A stretch of DNA of 64,000 nt from Actinomadura litoris (GCF_009733595.1 NZ_WOFH01000005.1:408406-472405), one strand, 5' to 3'; positions 16,066-24,645 are shown, counted from the stretch's first letter. Numbers and translations: made by a program. Notes: generated by a model from the letters alone, not told the origin.

Positions 16066-17530
16066 CGGCGAGGCGGTCCCGCGCCGCCTCCGCGTCACAC
16101 CGCTCCGCCCCGTACAGGACGCCCAGGGCGAACGCGTCGGCCACCGCCCGCGCGCGCCGCGCGGCCTCTTCGAGGTGCTGCATGGCAATGACGCCGTCCT
16201 GGTGCTCGCCCAGCACCTCCTGGATGCGCTTGGCGTCCTTGACGACCCGCCGGGCCGCCACGCCCAGCACGGGCACCGCGACCTCGGCCGCGTAGCGCGC
16301 GCGCTTGGCCGCCTTGCGCGTGTCGTGCCGCGCGACGTCCTCGTCCTCGGCGACCGCGATGGACGCGTAGTCCTTCGCCATCCGCTCCCACGCCTTCGTC
16401 ACCAGGACGGGCAGCTCCTTGCGCGCCTTCTTCTCCGCCGCCCGGCCCAGCGGCGGATGCGCGACCAGTTCCTCCAGCGTCTCCAGCAGCGCGAAGTACC
16501 GGGGCTCCTTCAGGCTCGCGTTCAGCCGCCGGTACGCGCCCCGCTCCCGCCGGGCCAGCTCCTCCATCCACCCGGACGCCGCGCCGTCCAGCCGCTCCTG
16601 GAAGCGCATCCGCAGCACCTCCAGGTCGCGGACCTCCCCGAGCACCGCCGCGAGCCACTTCAGCTCCTCGCCGAGCGAGCCGTCCACGTTCAGGACCGGC
16701 CGGTAGCTCTTCAGCGTGCTGCGGATCCTGCGCACCGCCACCCGCATCCGGTGGACGGCGTCGTCCTCCCCGACCCGCGCCTTCGGGTCGTACTCGAACA
16801 CCGCCTCGACCTGCGCCGCGAGATAGCCCATCACCGCGTCCCCGGTCGTCACCGCGGGAGCCTTGCCGTTCGTGGTCAGCGCCACCAGCCGCGCCCGCGT
16901 CTCCGCCCGCGCGGCCTTCGCCTCCGACGGGACGACCGCCCCGTCCAGCAGCCGCCCCAGCTTCGACGACGACGCCGCCCGCTTGGCACCCGACTTGCGC
17001 AGCCGCTTCCCCACCGCCTTCAGCAGCTCGGGCGCCCCGTCCCCGAGCTCGACCTCGACCTCGCGCCACTGCCGGGGCGCGCCGCCCCGCGCGTCCTGCC
17101 CGGTCACGAGGTCGTCGGCCACCTCGACGAGCATCGTCCCGTCCTCGCCGTACAGCCGGACGACCGTCCGCTCGGTGTCCAGCGTCGCCACCTGGTCCAG
17201 CGCCGCCCCCCGCGTGTGCGCCGCCACCAGACCCGCCAGCCGCACCGGGACCACCCGCGGCCGCCCGAGCGCCGCCCGCAGCTCCTGCTTGCTGTCGGGC
17301 CCCACCGGCATCTTCAGGTGCCACCCGGCGTCCGTCCCGCCCCTCCTGCGCCGCAACGTGATCCCCTGCGCGGCCAGCCGCAGATCCTCGGTGTCGAAGT
17401 AGCTCGCGTGCAGCTCGTACGTCACCGGCTCGCCCACCGACGCCACCCCCGGCAGCCCGTCCAGCTCGGGCAGGACGAACTCGGCGGCGGCGTCGAACTT
17501 GTGCTCGATCTCCAGATGCTTCAAGGCCAC
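16031..17530 (-). CDS. CYTH-CHAD domain protein
   Basis: A 499-residue protein. The N-terminal CYTH domain starts with LEIEHKF (the ExExK signature) and continues with SYFDTEDLRLAAQGITLRRR, the triphosphate-tunnel pattern. The C-terminal CHAD domain (from about residue 235) has the conserved His/Arg helices VHRMRVAVRRIRSTLKSYRP and VARHDTRKAAKRARYAAEVA. CYTH enzymes cleave inorganic triphosphate and CHAD domains bind polyphosphate granules, so the product probably acts in polyphosphate metabolism with the adjacent ppk. The GTG at 17530 is chosen because GGAGGAG lies 6 bases upstream. Confidence 0.92.
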   Translation of the reverse strand: MALKHLEIEHKFDAAAEFVLPELDGLPGVASVGEPVTYELHASYFDTEDLRLAAQGITLRRRRGGTDAGWHLKMPVGPDSKQELRAALGRPRVVPVRLAGLVAAHTRGAALDQVATLDTERTVVRLYGEDGTMLVEVADDLVTGQDARGGAPRQWREVEVELGDGAPELLKAVGKRLRKSGAKRAASSSKLGRLLDGAVVPSEAKAARAETRARLVALTTNGKAPAVTTGDAVMGYLAAQVEAVFEYDPKARVGEDDAVHRMRVAVRRIRSTLKSYRPVLNVDGSLGEELKWLAAVLGEVRDLEVLRMRFQERLDGAASGWMEELARRERGAYRRLNASLKEPRYFALLETLEELVAHPPLGRAAEKKARKELPVLVTKAWERMAKDYASIAVAEDEDVARHDTRKAAKRARYAAEVAVPVLGVAARRVVKDAKRIQEVLGEHQDGVIAMQHLEEAARRARAVADAFALGVLYGAERCDAEAARDRLAVTWSQTLGPSF

Positions 17531-17790
17531 GATCTGCTCCTCCACGGGGTTCCAACGGCGACGAGCACACCCAGATGGCCAGCATTCCACGCCAAGGTGA
17601 ACAGATACAGAAACCCGAATGTCGGCCCAAGAGTCGCCTTGACCTGAAAATCCCCCGAACCGGCGCAGGTAAAGCGACCTCGCCCCGGCCCCGCGGCGTG
17701 ACGAGCATCTCCCCACGTGGGCGCCCGACCCGGGCAACGGAAGACACATCGTGCTCACCCCGGAGGCGTCGAGTCCGACGGGCCCCTTCG

Positions 17791-18267
17791 TCAGCCGTCC
17801 GTGAGGTGGTATTTCATGCCCATGTGGGACGGGCGGAAGCCTATTTGCTGGTAGAAGCGGATCGCGTCGGGGCGTTGGCGGTCGGTGGTGAGTTGGACCA
17901 CCCGGCAGCCCCGGGTGCGGGCCCGGGTGATGGCCCAGGTGATGAGGGCCTGGCCCACGCCCCGGCCGCGGTGGTCGGCGGCGACGCGGACGCCCTCGAT
18001 CTGGGCCCGTTCGCGGCCCGTGTAGGTAAGGCCGGGGATGAACGTGAGTTGGAGCGTTCCAGCGACCTGGCCCGCGATCTCGGCGACGACCAGGGTGTTG
18101 TTGGGGTCGTCCGTTATGGCGGTGAAGGCGGCGATGTAAGCCGCTTCGGCGTCGGGTGTTTCGCGGGCGGCGCCGAGGGGATCGTCGGCCAGTAGTCGGA
18201 CGATCTGGGGCAGATCGTCCAGCGTCGCCTCGCGGAAGGTCACTTCTTGGTCACGCTGCACATCCAC
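17791..18267 (-). CDS. GNAT-family N-acetyltransferase
   Basis: A 158-residue single GNAT domain. It starts VTFREATLDDLPQIVRLLAD, typical for the first strand and helix, and has the acetyl-CoA loop GVRVAADHRGRGVGQALITW and a C-terminal PDAIRFYQQIGFRPS motif. Such enzymes acetylate small molecules or protein N-termini using acetyl-CoA; the substrate is unknown. The start is a GTG at 18267 with no strong ribosome site. It is divergent from the WhiB-like gene, and the double-palindrome region between them could control both. Confidence 0.88.
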   Translation of the reverse strand: MDVQRDQEVTFREATLDDLPQIVRLLADDPLGAARETPDAEAAYIAAFTAITDDPNNTLVVAEIAGQVAGTLQLTFIPGLTYTGRERAQIEGVRVAADHRGRGVGQALITWAITRARTRGCRVVQLTTDRQRPDAIRFYQQIGFRPSHMGMKYHLTDG

Positions 18268-18307
18268 AGGTTATCCGGCCGTTAGGTTGCGAAGTTCGCG
18301 ATGACTT

Positions 18308-18332
18308 GTAGTACTACGGCTCGTAGTACTAC
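18308..18332. promoter_or_regulatory. Two copies of the palindrome GTAGTACTAC
   Basis: GTAGTACTAC, itself a perfect 10-bp palindrome, occurs at 18308-18317 and 18323-18332 with a 15-base period. It lies 63 bases before the WhiB-like start and 41 bases before the divergent GNAT start. This looks like a double operator; the binding protein is unknown. Confidence 0.65.
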
Positions 18333-18394
18333 GTTGGGTGGACGACCACCCGTGTGTCTGCCGGTGGCCGCAGGCCGCCGCAGGGGGAGAATCC

Positions 18395-18724
18395 ATGCAC
18401 AGCGATGAGAACGAGGAACACTGGACCGACCACGCCATCTGCCGTGGGGCCGATCCCGACCTCTTCTTCCCGATCGGCTACTCCGCGCTCGTCCTGCGTG
18501 AGCAGGAGGACGCGGCGAAGGCGATCTGCTCGAACTGCCCGGTCGCGGCCGAGTGCCTCGCGTGGGCGCTGCGGGTCGGGGAGCCCGACGGGATCTGGGG
18601 CGGGACGACCCCGGAGGAGCGGCGCTATCTGAGGCGGACGGCCGACGCGCCCGAGCGCAGGCGGCTGCCGGTGATCGTGGTCCGCGGGGACGCCTCCGAG
18701 CCGGAGCACGCGTCCGCCGCCTAG
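18395..18724 (+). CDS. WhiB-like (Wbl) iron-sulfur regulator
   Basis: A 109-residue Wbl protein. Four conserved cysteines (Cys16, and Cys45, 48 and 54 in CSNCPVAAEC) bind the [4Fe-4S] cluster, and GIWGG (66-70) forms the Wbl turn, followed by a basic patch (TTPEERRYLRR). Wbl proteins act with the principal sigma factor in development, redox response or resistance. The ATG at 18395 has GGGGGAG at ideal spacing. The C-terminal tail is acidic/Pro-rich without an AT-hook, so it is not a WhiB7 type; the exact orthologue group is not assigned. The tandem palindrome upstream may control it. Confidence 0.92.
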   Translation: MHSDENEEHWTDHAICRGADPDLFFPIGYSALVLREQEDAAKAICSNCPVAAECLAWALRVGEPDGIWGGTTPEERRYLRRTADAPERRRLPVIVVRGDASEPEHASAA

Positions 18725-18785
18725 GCACCTTTCCGGTGGCCGGGACGTTGTCCGGGTGACGGCGTCCAGAGTTACGGTGGCCTCC

Positions 18786-19427
18786 ATGAGCGATTCCCAG
18801 CGGTCAGAAGGGCTCGTCCAGGCCGGCGCGCGGGCCCTTTCGGCGGCCCTGCTGGTCGGTGGCATCACCGCGCTGATGTGGGTGGTGGAGCTGTTCGACG
18901 TCTACGTCGACCACGACCGGCTCGACCGGCTCGGGATCCAGCCGCGCGACGTCGGCGACCTGCCCGACATCTTCACCGCGCCGTTCGTGCACGCGGGGAT
19001 CGGGCACATGATGGGCAACACGGTGCCGTTCCTCGTGCTCGGGTTCCTGGCGGCGGTCAGGGGGATCGCGAAGTTCCTGGTGTCGAGCCTGATCGTCATC
19101 GTGGTGGGCGGGCTCGGGGTGTGGTTCACGAGCCCGGCGAACACGCTCGGGTCCAGCATCCTGATCTTCGGGTTCTTCGGCTACCTGGTGGGGCGCGGGC
19201 TGTTCGAGCGGCGGCTCGCCGACATCGTGATCGCGGTCGGCGTCGTCGCCGTCTACGGGACGATGCTCGTCGGCGTGATCCCCGATGACCCCGCCATCTC
19301 GTGGCAGGGCCACCTGTTCGGGCTGATCGGCGGTGTGCTCGGCGCGTGGTTCCTGCGCCGCGGCGCTAGCTCGGACGGACGGTCACGTCCGACACCACCG
19401 CGTCACGGGGCGTCTCCAGGGCGCTGA
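18786..19427 (+). CDS. Rhomboid-family intramembrane protease
   Basis: A 213-residue membrane protein with about six hydrophobic segments. Rhomboid marks are the loop/helix-2 motif FVHAGIGHMMGNTVPFLVLG, the serine region NTLGSSILIFGFFGYLVGRG (probable catalytic Ser124 in a G-x-S context) and the helix-6 histidine in SWQGHLFGLIGGVLGAW (His176). The residue after Ser is Ile instead of the common Gly, but both catalytic positions are present, so activity is likely. The substrate is unknown. The ATG at 18786 is preferred over an upstream GTG at 18756. Its 3' end overlaps the convergent SDR gene by 62 bases. Confidence 0.85.
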   Translation: MSDSQRSEGLVQAGARALSAALLVGGITALMWVVELFDVYVDHDRLDRLGIQPRDVGDLPDIFTAPFVHAGIGHMMGNTVPFLVLGFLAAVRGIAKFLVSSLIVIVVGGLGVWFTSPANTLGSSILIFGFFGYLVGRGLFERRLADIVIAVGVVAVYGTMLVGVIPDDPAISWQGHLFGLIGGVLGAWFLRRGASSDGRSRPTPPRHGASPGR

Positions 19428-20112
19428 CGAGCACGCGCGCCACCGTGGACGGGGCGGCGAAGTCGTCCTCGGCGTAGGGGTGGCCCTCCTGGGCGCGGAC
19501 GCTGCGCTGCATCTCCGTGGCCGTGCGGCCCGGATAGACGGTCGTGACGCGCAGGGACGGCTCCTCCGCGCGCAGGGAGTCGGCCAGGGCGCGCAGGCCG
19601 AACTTGCTCGCGGCGTAGGCGGCCCATTCGGGGTTGGCGCGCAGGCCCGCCGTGGAGTTGACGAAGACGACGTGCCCCTGCGCGGCGCGCAGCGCGGGCA
19701 GCAGCAGCCGGGTCAGCTCGGCGGCCGAGACGAGGTTGACCGACAGGTGGTCGATCCACTCGTCCGCCTCCAGGTCGGCGACCGGCGACAGGTGGACGAC
19801 CCCCGCCGCGTGGACGAGCCCGTCCAGCCGGGGCGGGAGGTCGTCCAGGGCCAGGGCCGCCTCGATGCGGCGCGGCTCGGTGAGGTCGAGCGGGATGGTC
19901 CGGATCGTCCGGGTGGAGGGGCCGACGCGCGGCGCCTTCGGGTCGATGACCTGGGTCGAGGCGTGCGCGCCGGTCCGCAGCGTCGCGGCGAGCTTGTCCA
20001 GCCGGTCGGGTGAGCGGCCGGTCAGGACCAGGTCGTGGCCGCGCTCGCGCAGCAGTTCCGCGACCGCGGTGCCGATGCCGCCGGTCGCCCCCGTGATGAG
20101 ATACGTGCCCAT
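19366..20112 (-). CDS. Short-chain dehydrogenase/reductase
   Basis: A 248-residue classical SDR. The Rossmann motif TGATGGIG is at residues 7-14, HAAGVVHLSP follows in the middle, and the catalytic residues are visible in FVNSTAGLR (Ser) and YAASKFGL (Tyr-x-x-x-Lys). It probably uses NAD(P)H to reduce or oxidise a small ketone or alcohol; the substrate is not predictable. The region after TGRSPDRLDKLAATL contains a stretch (residues 45-70) longer than in most family members. It converges on the rhomboid gene with a 62-base overlap of coding ends. Confidence 0.9.
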   Translation of the reverse strand: MGTYLITGATGGIGTAVAELLRERGHDLVLTGRSPDRLDKLAATLRTGAHASTQVIDPKAPRVGPSTRTIRTIPLDLTEPRRIEAALALDDLPPRLDGLVHAAGVVHLSPVADLEADEWIDHLSVNLVSAAELTRLLLPALRAAQGHVVFVNSTAGLRANPEWAAYAASKFGLRALADSLRAEEPSLRVTTVYPGRTATEMQRSVRAQEGHPYAEDDFAAPSTVARVLVSALETPRDAVVSDVTVRPS

Positions 20113-20176
20113 GGCGCCCCATTCTCGTGGATCTTCGACTCGCCCGCCTAACCGGGTGGACGCTCCGCGGCGCGGA

Positions 20177-21643
20177 TCAGTTCGGACGCAGCACCCGGGT
20201 GACCCCGGCGATCAACGCGGTCGCCAGCACCCAGCCGGTCGCGACCAGCGTGTAGGCGACCCAGCGGGACCAGCCCATCGCGTCGAACGCCTGCTGCTGC
20301 CCGAAGGTGTCCAGGGGGATCAGCAGGTCGAGGCTGTAGACGAGGGAGTGGAAGACGGGCCGCTCGTCCGGCGGCTTGATCGGTTTGGGTGGGTCGGCCG
20401 AGAACACGGTGGTGCCGACCGCGAGCAGGAAGCCGAACCACGCGAAGGCCAGCCAGGGGCGGAAACCGTAGCCGACCGTCCAGTCCAGAAGGTGGTTCCA
20501 CGCCCGCCCGACCAGGTGCAGGCGCCGGCGGCGGGCGCGCATCTTGGCCAGTTGGACCTTGCGGGCCAGGTCGTCCGACCCGACGCCGTGGTACCAGGCG
20601 GCGAGCTGCTCGTAGGGCTGGAGGTGGAACTCGGGGTCGCGGGACACCCAGCTCAGCCGGTCCTTGAACGTGCCGTTGAAGCGCAGCGTCTCGTAGGTGA
20701 GGCCGTTCAGGTACAGCTCGTCGGGCCAGGTGTCGGGGCTGTCCATGATCAGGTTGATGCGGGAGTAGGACAGCGACACCCGCCCCTGGATCTTCTCCAG
20801 CGGCCACAGGAGCAGCTCGTCCACCTGCATGTGGCTGCCGTGCAGGGCCATCCGGGCGGGATCGCCCGAGTCCAGGACGCCCCGGGAGAACGACAGGATG
20901 CCGTTGACCCGCGCGCTGCGCAGCCGGAGGGTGCCGCGCGCGACGAAGTCCCGGCTGAACTCGGCGGCATCCTCGACGATCATGTTCAGCGCGTCCAGCG
21001 CGATCCGGCCGGGGTTGTCGAGGGTCGTGCCCTGCATGAACAGCCCGCCGTTCATGCGGGCGCCGACGAGCCGGACGCCGCCGGTGATGTGCGAGTCCTG
21101 GATGAACGTGCCGGCGTCGACGACGAGGGCGCCGCTGAACACCGCCCACTTGTCCGGCTCGGACGCGGTGATCGTCATCCGGTTCATCCGCAGGCCGCCG
21201 CTGATCTGCGCGCGCGGGAGCCGCACCTCGCCGTCCACCGTCGAGCCCGACAGGCTGAGGTAGCCGTCGACCTGGAGGCCGCCGCCGTCGAACCCCGGCA
21301 TCCGGCAGTCGGAGAGCCGGAGCTGCCGCGTCTTGGCGTTGGAGAGGTCGGGCTCCTCGACGAGGCGGCACCGCTCCAGCCGCAGCTCGTGCTCGACCGT
21401 CCCGCCCGAGACGTCGAGCCTCCCGATGACGTAGGCGCCGCGCAGCCGGACCGCCGACACCGCGCCGGCCCGCGTCTCGCCCGCGCCGAGCAGCAGCCGG
21501 GTGATGGTCTCCGCGCGGACGATCCGGTCGGGCAGCGGCCCGGCCGGGCGGTCGTCGCCGAGCACGACCGTGTCGCCGGAGGGGAACGCGGCCCACAGGC
21601 GGCGTTCGGCGTCGTTGAGTCCGGGGGGCTGGGGCACGGTCAC
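20177..21643 (-). CDS. Beta-helix membrane protein ('membrane-associated oxidoreductase' type)
   Basis: A 488-residue protein. The N-terminus has LNDAERRLWAAFPSGDTVVL, followed by about 250 residues of short beta-coils (VRLRGAYVIGRLDVSGGTV, GEVRLPRAQISGGLRMN) that should form a right-handed helix. A basic linker follows, then two to three C-terminal membrane segments with the family motif SLDLLIPLDTFGQQQAFDAM. Streptomyces homologues are often labelled membrane-associated oxidoreductase, but no cofactor motif is visible and I would not trust that name. A close paralogue is at 42667. Co-oriented spo0M lies 66 bases upstream. Confidence 0.75.
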   Translation of the reverse strand: MTVPQPPGLNDAERRLWAAFPSGDTVVLGDDRPAGPLPDRIVRAETITRLLLGAGETRAGAVSAVRLRGAYVIGRLDVSGGTVEHELRLERCRLVEEPDLSNAKTRQLRLSDCRMPGFDGGGLQVDGYLSLSGSTVDGEVRLPRAQISGGLRMNRMTITASEPDKWAVFSGALVVDAGTFIQDSHITGGVRLVGARMNGGLFMQGTTLDNPGRIALDALNMIVEDAAEFSRDFVARGTLRLRSARVNGILSFSRGVLDSGDPARMALHGSHMQVDELLLWPLEKIQGRVSLSYSRINLIMDSPDTWPDELYLNGLTYETLRFNGTFKDRLSWVSRDPEFHLQPYEQLAAWYHGVGSDDLARKVQLAKMRARRRRLHLVGRAWNHLLDWTVGYGFRPWLAFAWFGFLLAVGTTVFSADPPKPIKPPDERPVFHSLVYSLDLLIPLDTFGQQQAFDAMGWSRWVAYTLVATGWVLATALIAGVTRVLRPN

Positions 21644-21709
21644 CCTTTCTACGGGGCGGTCCCCTCCGTGATCAAGCCGGAGAGGACCGCGCTGAGGTCC
21701 CCCCAGGAA

Positions 21710-22495
21710 TCAGAAGAAGCCGCGGCGGCGGGACGCCTCGTCGAGGAAGCCGCCGAGCTGGCGCTCCCAGTCGGTGCCGTGGACGCTCGCGTAGTCCACG
21801 GTGAAGCGGCTGAACGCGTCGTGGCCCTCGGACAGGATGCCGCCGCGCTTGTCGAGTTCGAGGACGACCTCCATCGACTGCGGGTAGGACACGAACGTCA
21901 CTTCGAGCTGGTTGATGCCGCGCGCGTACTGGTGGGGCGGCGTGAACTCGATCTCCTGGTAGAACGGCAGCTCCTGGTGGACGCCCCAGATGCGGCCCTT
22001 CTCGCAGTCGGCGTTGCGGAAGTGGAAGCCGAGGTTGGAGAACGCGGCCAGGATGCGCTCCTGCGCGGGCAGCGGGTGGACGGCGATCGGGTCGAGGTCG
22101 CCCGGGTCGAGCGCGCCCGCGACCTCCAGCTCCGTCGCGATCCCGACCGTGGTGCCGCGCAGCGGCTGCCCGTACATGTGGGTGAGCGGCGCCTCCCACG
22201 GGATGGGGAACTGGAACGGGACGCTGTGCCGCGCGCCCTCCTCCAGCCTGAAGTTCCCCGCGACGGGTGTCTTGGCGTACTCCAGGTTGGAGGTGTACTC
22301 GTTGTCGCCCGACTCGACCTCGACCCGGGTGCGCAGCGCCAGGTTCACCGACGTGATGTCGGAGTTGAACTGGCCGCCGATGATGGTGATCTCACCCGTC
22401 ACGACCGAGCCCGGCATGGTGTTCGGGTCGTGCAGGACGGTCTCGATCGACGGCCCGCCGATGCCCATCGCCTGACGCAGCTTCTTGAAGACCAA
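21710..22495 (-). CDS. spo0M: Spo0M-like sporulation-control protein
   Basis: A 261-residue arrestin-like protein. It begins VFKKLRQAMGIGGPSIETVL and has PGSVVTGEITIIGGQFNSDI, the first strands of the Spo0M beta sandwich; the second half contains SNLGFHFRNADCEKGR and the tail ends RRRGFF. Spo0M proteins affect sporulation onset in Bacillus and are common in actinomycetes with unknown targets. The TTG at 22495 is preferred: GGAGGGG lies about 6 bases upstream and homologues start MVFKK. An in-frame ATG at 22531 adds 12 residues (GRESSYTEGWT) and cannot be excluded. Confidence 0.85.
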   Translation of the reverse strand: MVFKKLRQAMGIGGPSIETVLHDPNTMPGSVVTGEITIIGGQFNSDITSVNLALRTRVEVESGDNEYTSNLEYAKTPVAGNFRLEEGARHSVPFQFPIPWEAPLTHMYGQPLRGTTVGIATELEVAGALDPGDLDPIAVHPLPAQERILAAFSNLGFHFRNADCEKGRIWGVHQELPFYQEIEFTPPHQYARGINQLEVTFVSYPQSMEVVLELDKRGGILSEGHDAFSRFTVDYASVHGTDWERQLGGFLDEASRRRGFF

Positions 22496-22611
22496 GGTCC
22501 ACCCCTCCGTGTACGAGCTCTCTCGTCCCATAGACGCCCTTACGGGAGGGTACGTTCCATCAAGGGTGGTTGACCTGCGATTTAGCAGGTTCGTTGGCCA
22601 CTTCGGGTCGA

Positions 22612-22935
22612 TCAGTGCGCGCCGCCCGCGAGGTTCAGGCCGATGACGCCGACGATGATCAGTGCCAGCGCGCCGATCTTGACGGCGGAGACGTCGTCGC
22701 CCAGCACCAGCATGCCGAGCGCGGCCGTTCCGACGGCGCCGATGCCTACCCAGACGGCGTAGGCGGTGCCGACCTCCAGGTCCTTCAGCGCGAGGTTGAG
22801 CAGGCCGAAGCTGGTGACGGCGAAGACGAGGAAGCCGAGCGACGGCCAGAGCTGGGTGAAGCCCCGGCTGCCCTTCAGGCACAGGGCCATCGCGACCTCG
22901 AACAGGCCCGCGACGATGACGAGGATCCAAGCCAT
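22612..22935 (-). CDS. gdx: SMR-family guanidinium exporter Gdx (SugE-like)
   Basis: A 107-residue small multidrug resistance protein with four membrane helices. Helix 1 has AGLFEVAMA with the central Glu of the SMR dimer. KGSRGFTQLWPSLGF and GTAYAVWVGIGAVGTA are Gdx-type features rather than EmrE-type. Gdx exchanges guanidinium for protons. The guanidine-III riboswitch 33 bases upstream gives strong independent support. The start ATG at 22935 has GGGAG 6 bases upstream. Confidence 0.93.
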   Translation of the reverse strand: MAWILVIVAGLFEVAMALCLKGSRGFTQLWPSLGFLVFAVTSFGLLNLALKDLEVGTAYAVWVGIGAVGTAALGMLVLGDDVSAVKIGALALIIVGVIGLNLAGGAH

Positions 22936-22968
22936 TGGTCACTCCCGGACGGTGAGACGGCACGGTCA

Positions 22969-23009
22969 CGCGTCGTCTTCGCCCACCGGGTACGGCGCAC
23001 CTCGTCCGG
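22969..23009 (-). ncRNA. Guanidine-III (ykkC-III) riboswitch
   Basis: The minus-strand RNA begins CCGGACGAGGTGCGCCGTAC, continues CCCGGT and ends AAGACGACGCG. The CCGG/CCGG stem, the ACGAGG purine run and the 3' AAGACG element match the guanidine-III class, which turns on guanidinium exporters. The 3' pseudoknot strand differs from the usual AAGACGGCGC by one base, giving a C.A mismatch within the pseudoknot. The RNA ends 33 bases before the gdx ATG, so control of translation is likely. Confidence 0.9.
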
Positions 23010-23146
23010 GAGGACCCCGGAAGGGGCCCTCACCCAGCGACAACGCCCCCGATCCCCCGGGTGTTCCCCGAAGGGCCGCGACGACTCGCCGCGGCCCCCG
23101 GGCGTGTTCGCAAGCGACCTCAGCCGCCACGCGGGCGCGTAGCCGA

Positions 23147-23182
23147 CCGGTGGGGCCGACGCCGGAGGCGGGGCCCCACCGG
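23147..23182 (-). terminator. Strong hairpin after the exopolysaccharide operon
   Basis: CCGGTGGGGCC and GGCCCCACCGG form a perfect 11-bp stem with a 14-base loop, about 85 bases past the ugd stop. A second GC-rich hairpin (GGGCCGCG/CGCGGCCC, 23073-23097) follows. These separate the operon from the guanidine riboswitch. Confidence 0.6.
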
Positions 23183-23265
23183 GAAGATCGCGAAGCGATT
23201 CCGCGCTCGCAAAGGCACGGTCACGGCCCGAGCCGGCTAGGCGAGGGTCGTGGGCCGGGACTTCT

Positions 23266-24597
23266 CTAAGCTCTGCCGAGGGCGCGGTACTCCCAGCCGG
23301 CGGCGCGCCAGCGGGCCGGGTCCAGGGCGTGGCGGCCGTCCACGATGCGCTTGTGCCGGACGACCTTGGCGAGCGCGTCCGGCTCGATCTCGCGGAAGTC
23401 GGCCCACTCGGTCAGCAGGACGACGACGTCGGCGTCCTCGGCGGCGTCCAGCGCGTTGTCGCCGTAGCGCAGCTCGGGGTAGGCGCGGCGGGCGTTGTCG
23501 AGCGCGGCCGGGTCGTAGACGCGGACGTGGCCGCCGAGCCCGTGCATGGTGCGCGCGACGTCCAGCGCGGGCGCGTCGCGGATGTCGTCGGAGTTCGGCT
23601 TGAACGCGGCGCCCCAGGCGGCGATCCGGCGGCCGGAGATCTGGCCGCCGAGCAGCTCGCGGACGAGGTCGACGGTGCGGGCGCGGCGGCGGCGGTTGAT
23701 GTCGTCCACCTCGCGGAGGAACGACACGGCCTGGCCGACGCCGATCTCCTCGGCGCGGTGCGCGAACGCGCGGATGTCCTTCGGCAGGCAGCCGCCGCCG
23801 AAGCCGAGGCCGGGGCGCAGGAACTTGCCGCCGATCCGGTCGTCCAGCGCGAGCGAGTCGGCCAGGTCGCTGACGTCGGCGCCGACCGCCTCGCAGACCT
23901 CCGCCATCGCGTTGATGTAGGAGATCTTGGTGGCGAGGAAGGAGTTCGCGGCGACCTTGACCAGCTCGGCGGTGGCGAGGTCGGTGCGCACGACCGGGGT
24001 GCCGATGTCGAGGATCGGCTGGAACGCGGCGCGCAGCCGCTCGTCCGCCCAGTCGGAGGCGACGCCGAACACGAGCCGGTCGGGACGCATCGTGTCGTCG
24101 ACCGCGAAGCCCTCGCGCAGGAACTCGGGGTTCCACGCCAGCTCCACCTCGTCGCCCGCCGGGGCGAGCTCGTGCAGCACGCCGGTGAGCCGCTGGGCCG
24201 TCCCGACCGGGACGGTGGACTTGCCGACGACCAGCACGCGCCGGTCCAGGTGCGGCGCGAGGGCCTGCACGGCGGCGTCCACGTAGGTCAGGTCGGCGGC
24301 GTCGGAGCCCGGCCGCTGCGGGGTGCCGACGCACAGGAAGTGCACGTCGCCGAACTTCCCGGCCTCCTCGAAGGAGGTGGTGAAGCGCAGCCGCCCCGAC
24401 TCCAGCGCCTTCGTGAGCAGCTCGGGCAGCCCCGGCTCGAAGAACGGCACCTCGCCGGACGCCAGTTTGGCGATCTTGCGCTCGTCGACGTCCACGCCGA
24501 GGACGTCGAAGCCGAGTACCGCCATGCAGATGGCGTGCGTGGCACCGAGGTAGCCGGTGCCGATGACGGTGAGCCGTGGGGACTCCGTCGCGTTCAT
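23266..24597 (-). CDS. ugd: UDP-glucose/GDP-mannose 6-dehydrogenase family
   Basis: A 443-residue NAD-dependent nucleotide-sugar dehydrogenase giving a UDP-uronic (or GDP-mannuronic) acid. It has the Rossmann motif VIGTGYLGATHAICMAVLG, the STVPVGT loop, and EFLREGFAVDDTMRPDRLVF. Catalytic Cys270 lies in GFGGGCLPKDIRAFAHR. The C-terminal nucleotide-binding domain has GAAFKPNSDDIRDAPAL. The ATG at 24597 has AAGGAG upstream. It is the last gene of a five-gene operon with a GT2 synthase and three beta-helix proteins, and would supply the uronic-acid donor. UDP-glucose is the more likely substrate, but GDP-mannose cannot be excluded. Confidence 0.93.
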   Translation of the reverse strand: MNATESPRLTVIGTGYLGATHAICMAVLGFDVLGVDVDERKIAKLASGEVPFFEPGLPELLTKALESGRLRFTTSFEEAGKFGDVHFLCVGTPQRPGSDAADLTYVDAAVQALAPHLDRRVLVVGKSTVPVGTAQRLTGVLHELAPAGDEVELAWNPEFLREGFAVDDTMRPDRLVFGVASDWADERLRAAFQPILDIGTPVVRTDLATAELVKVAANSFLATKISYINAMAEVCEAVGADVSDLADSLALDDRIGGKFLRPGLGFGGGCLPKDIRAFAHRAEEIGVGQAVSFLREVDDINRRRRARTVDLVRELLGGQISGRRIAAWGAAFKPNSDDIRDAPALDVARTMHGLGGHVRVYDPAALDNARRAYPELRYGDNALDAAEDADVVVLLTEWADFREIEPDALAKVVRHKRIVDGRHALDPARWRAAGWEYRALGRA

Positions 24598-24645
24598 TCG
24601 CGCTTCTCCTTGTTTCATGTCGGGTGGTTGACGGACGTTCCCCTG

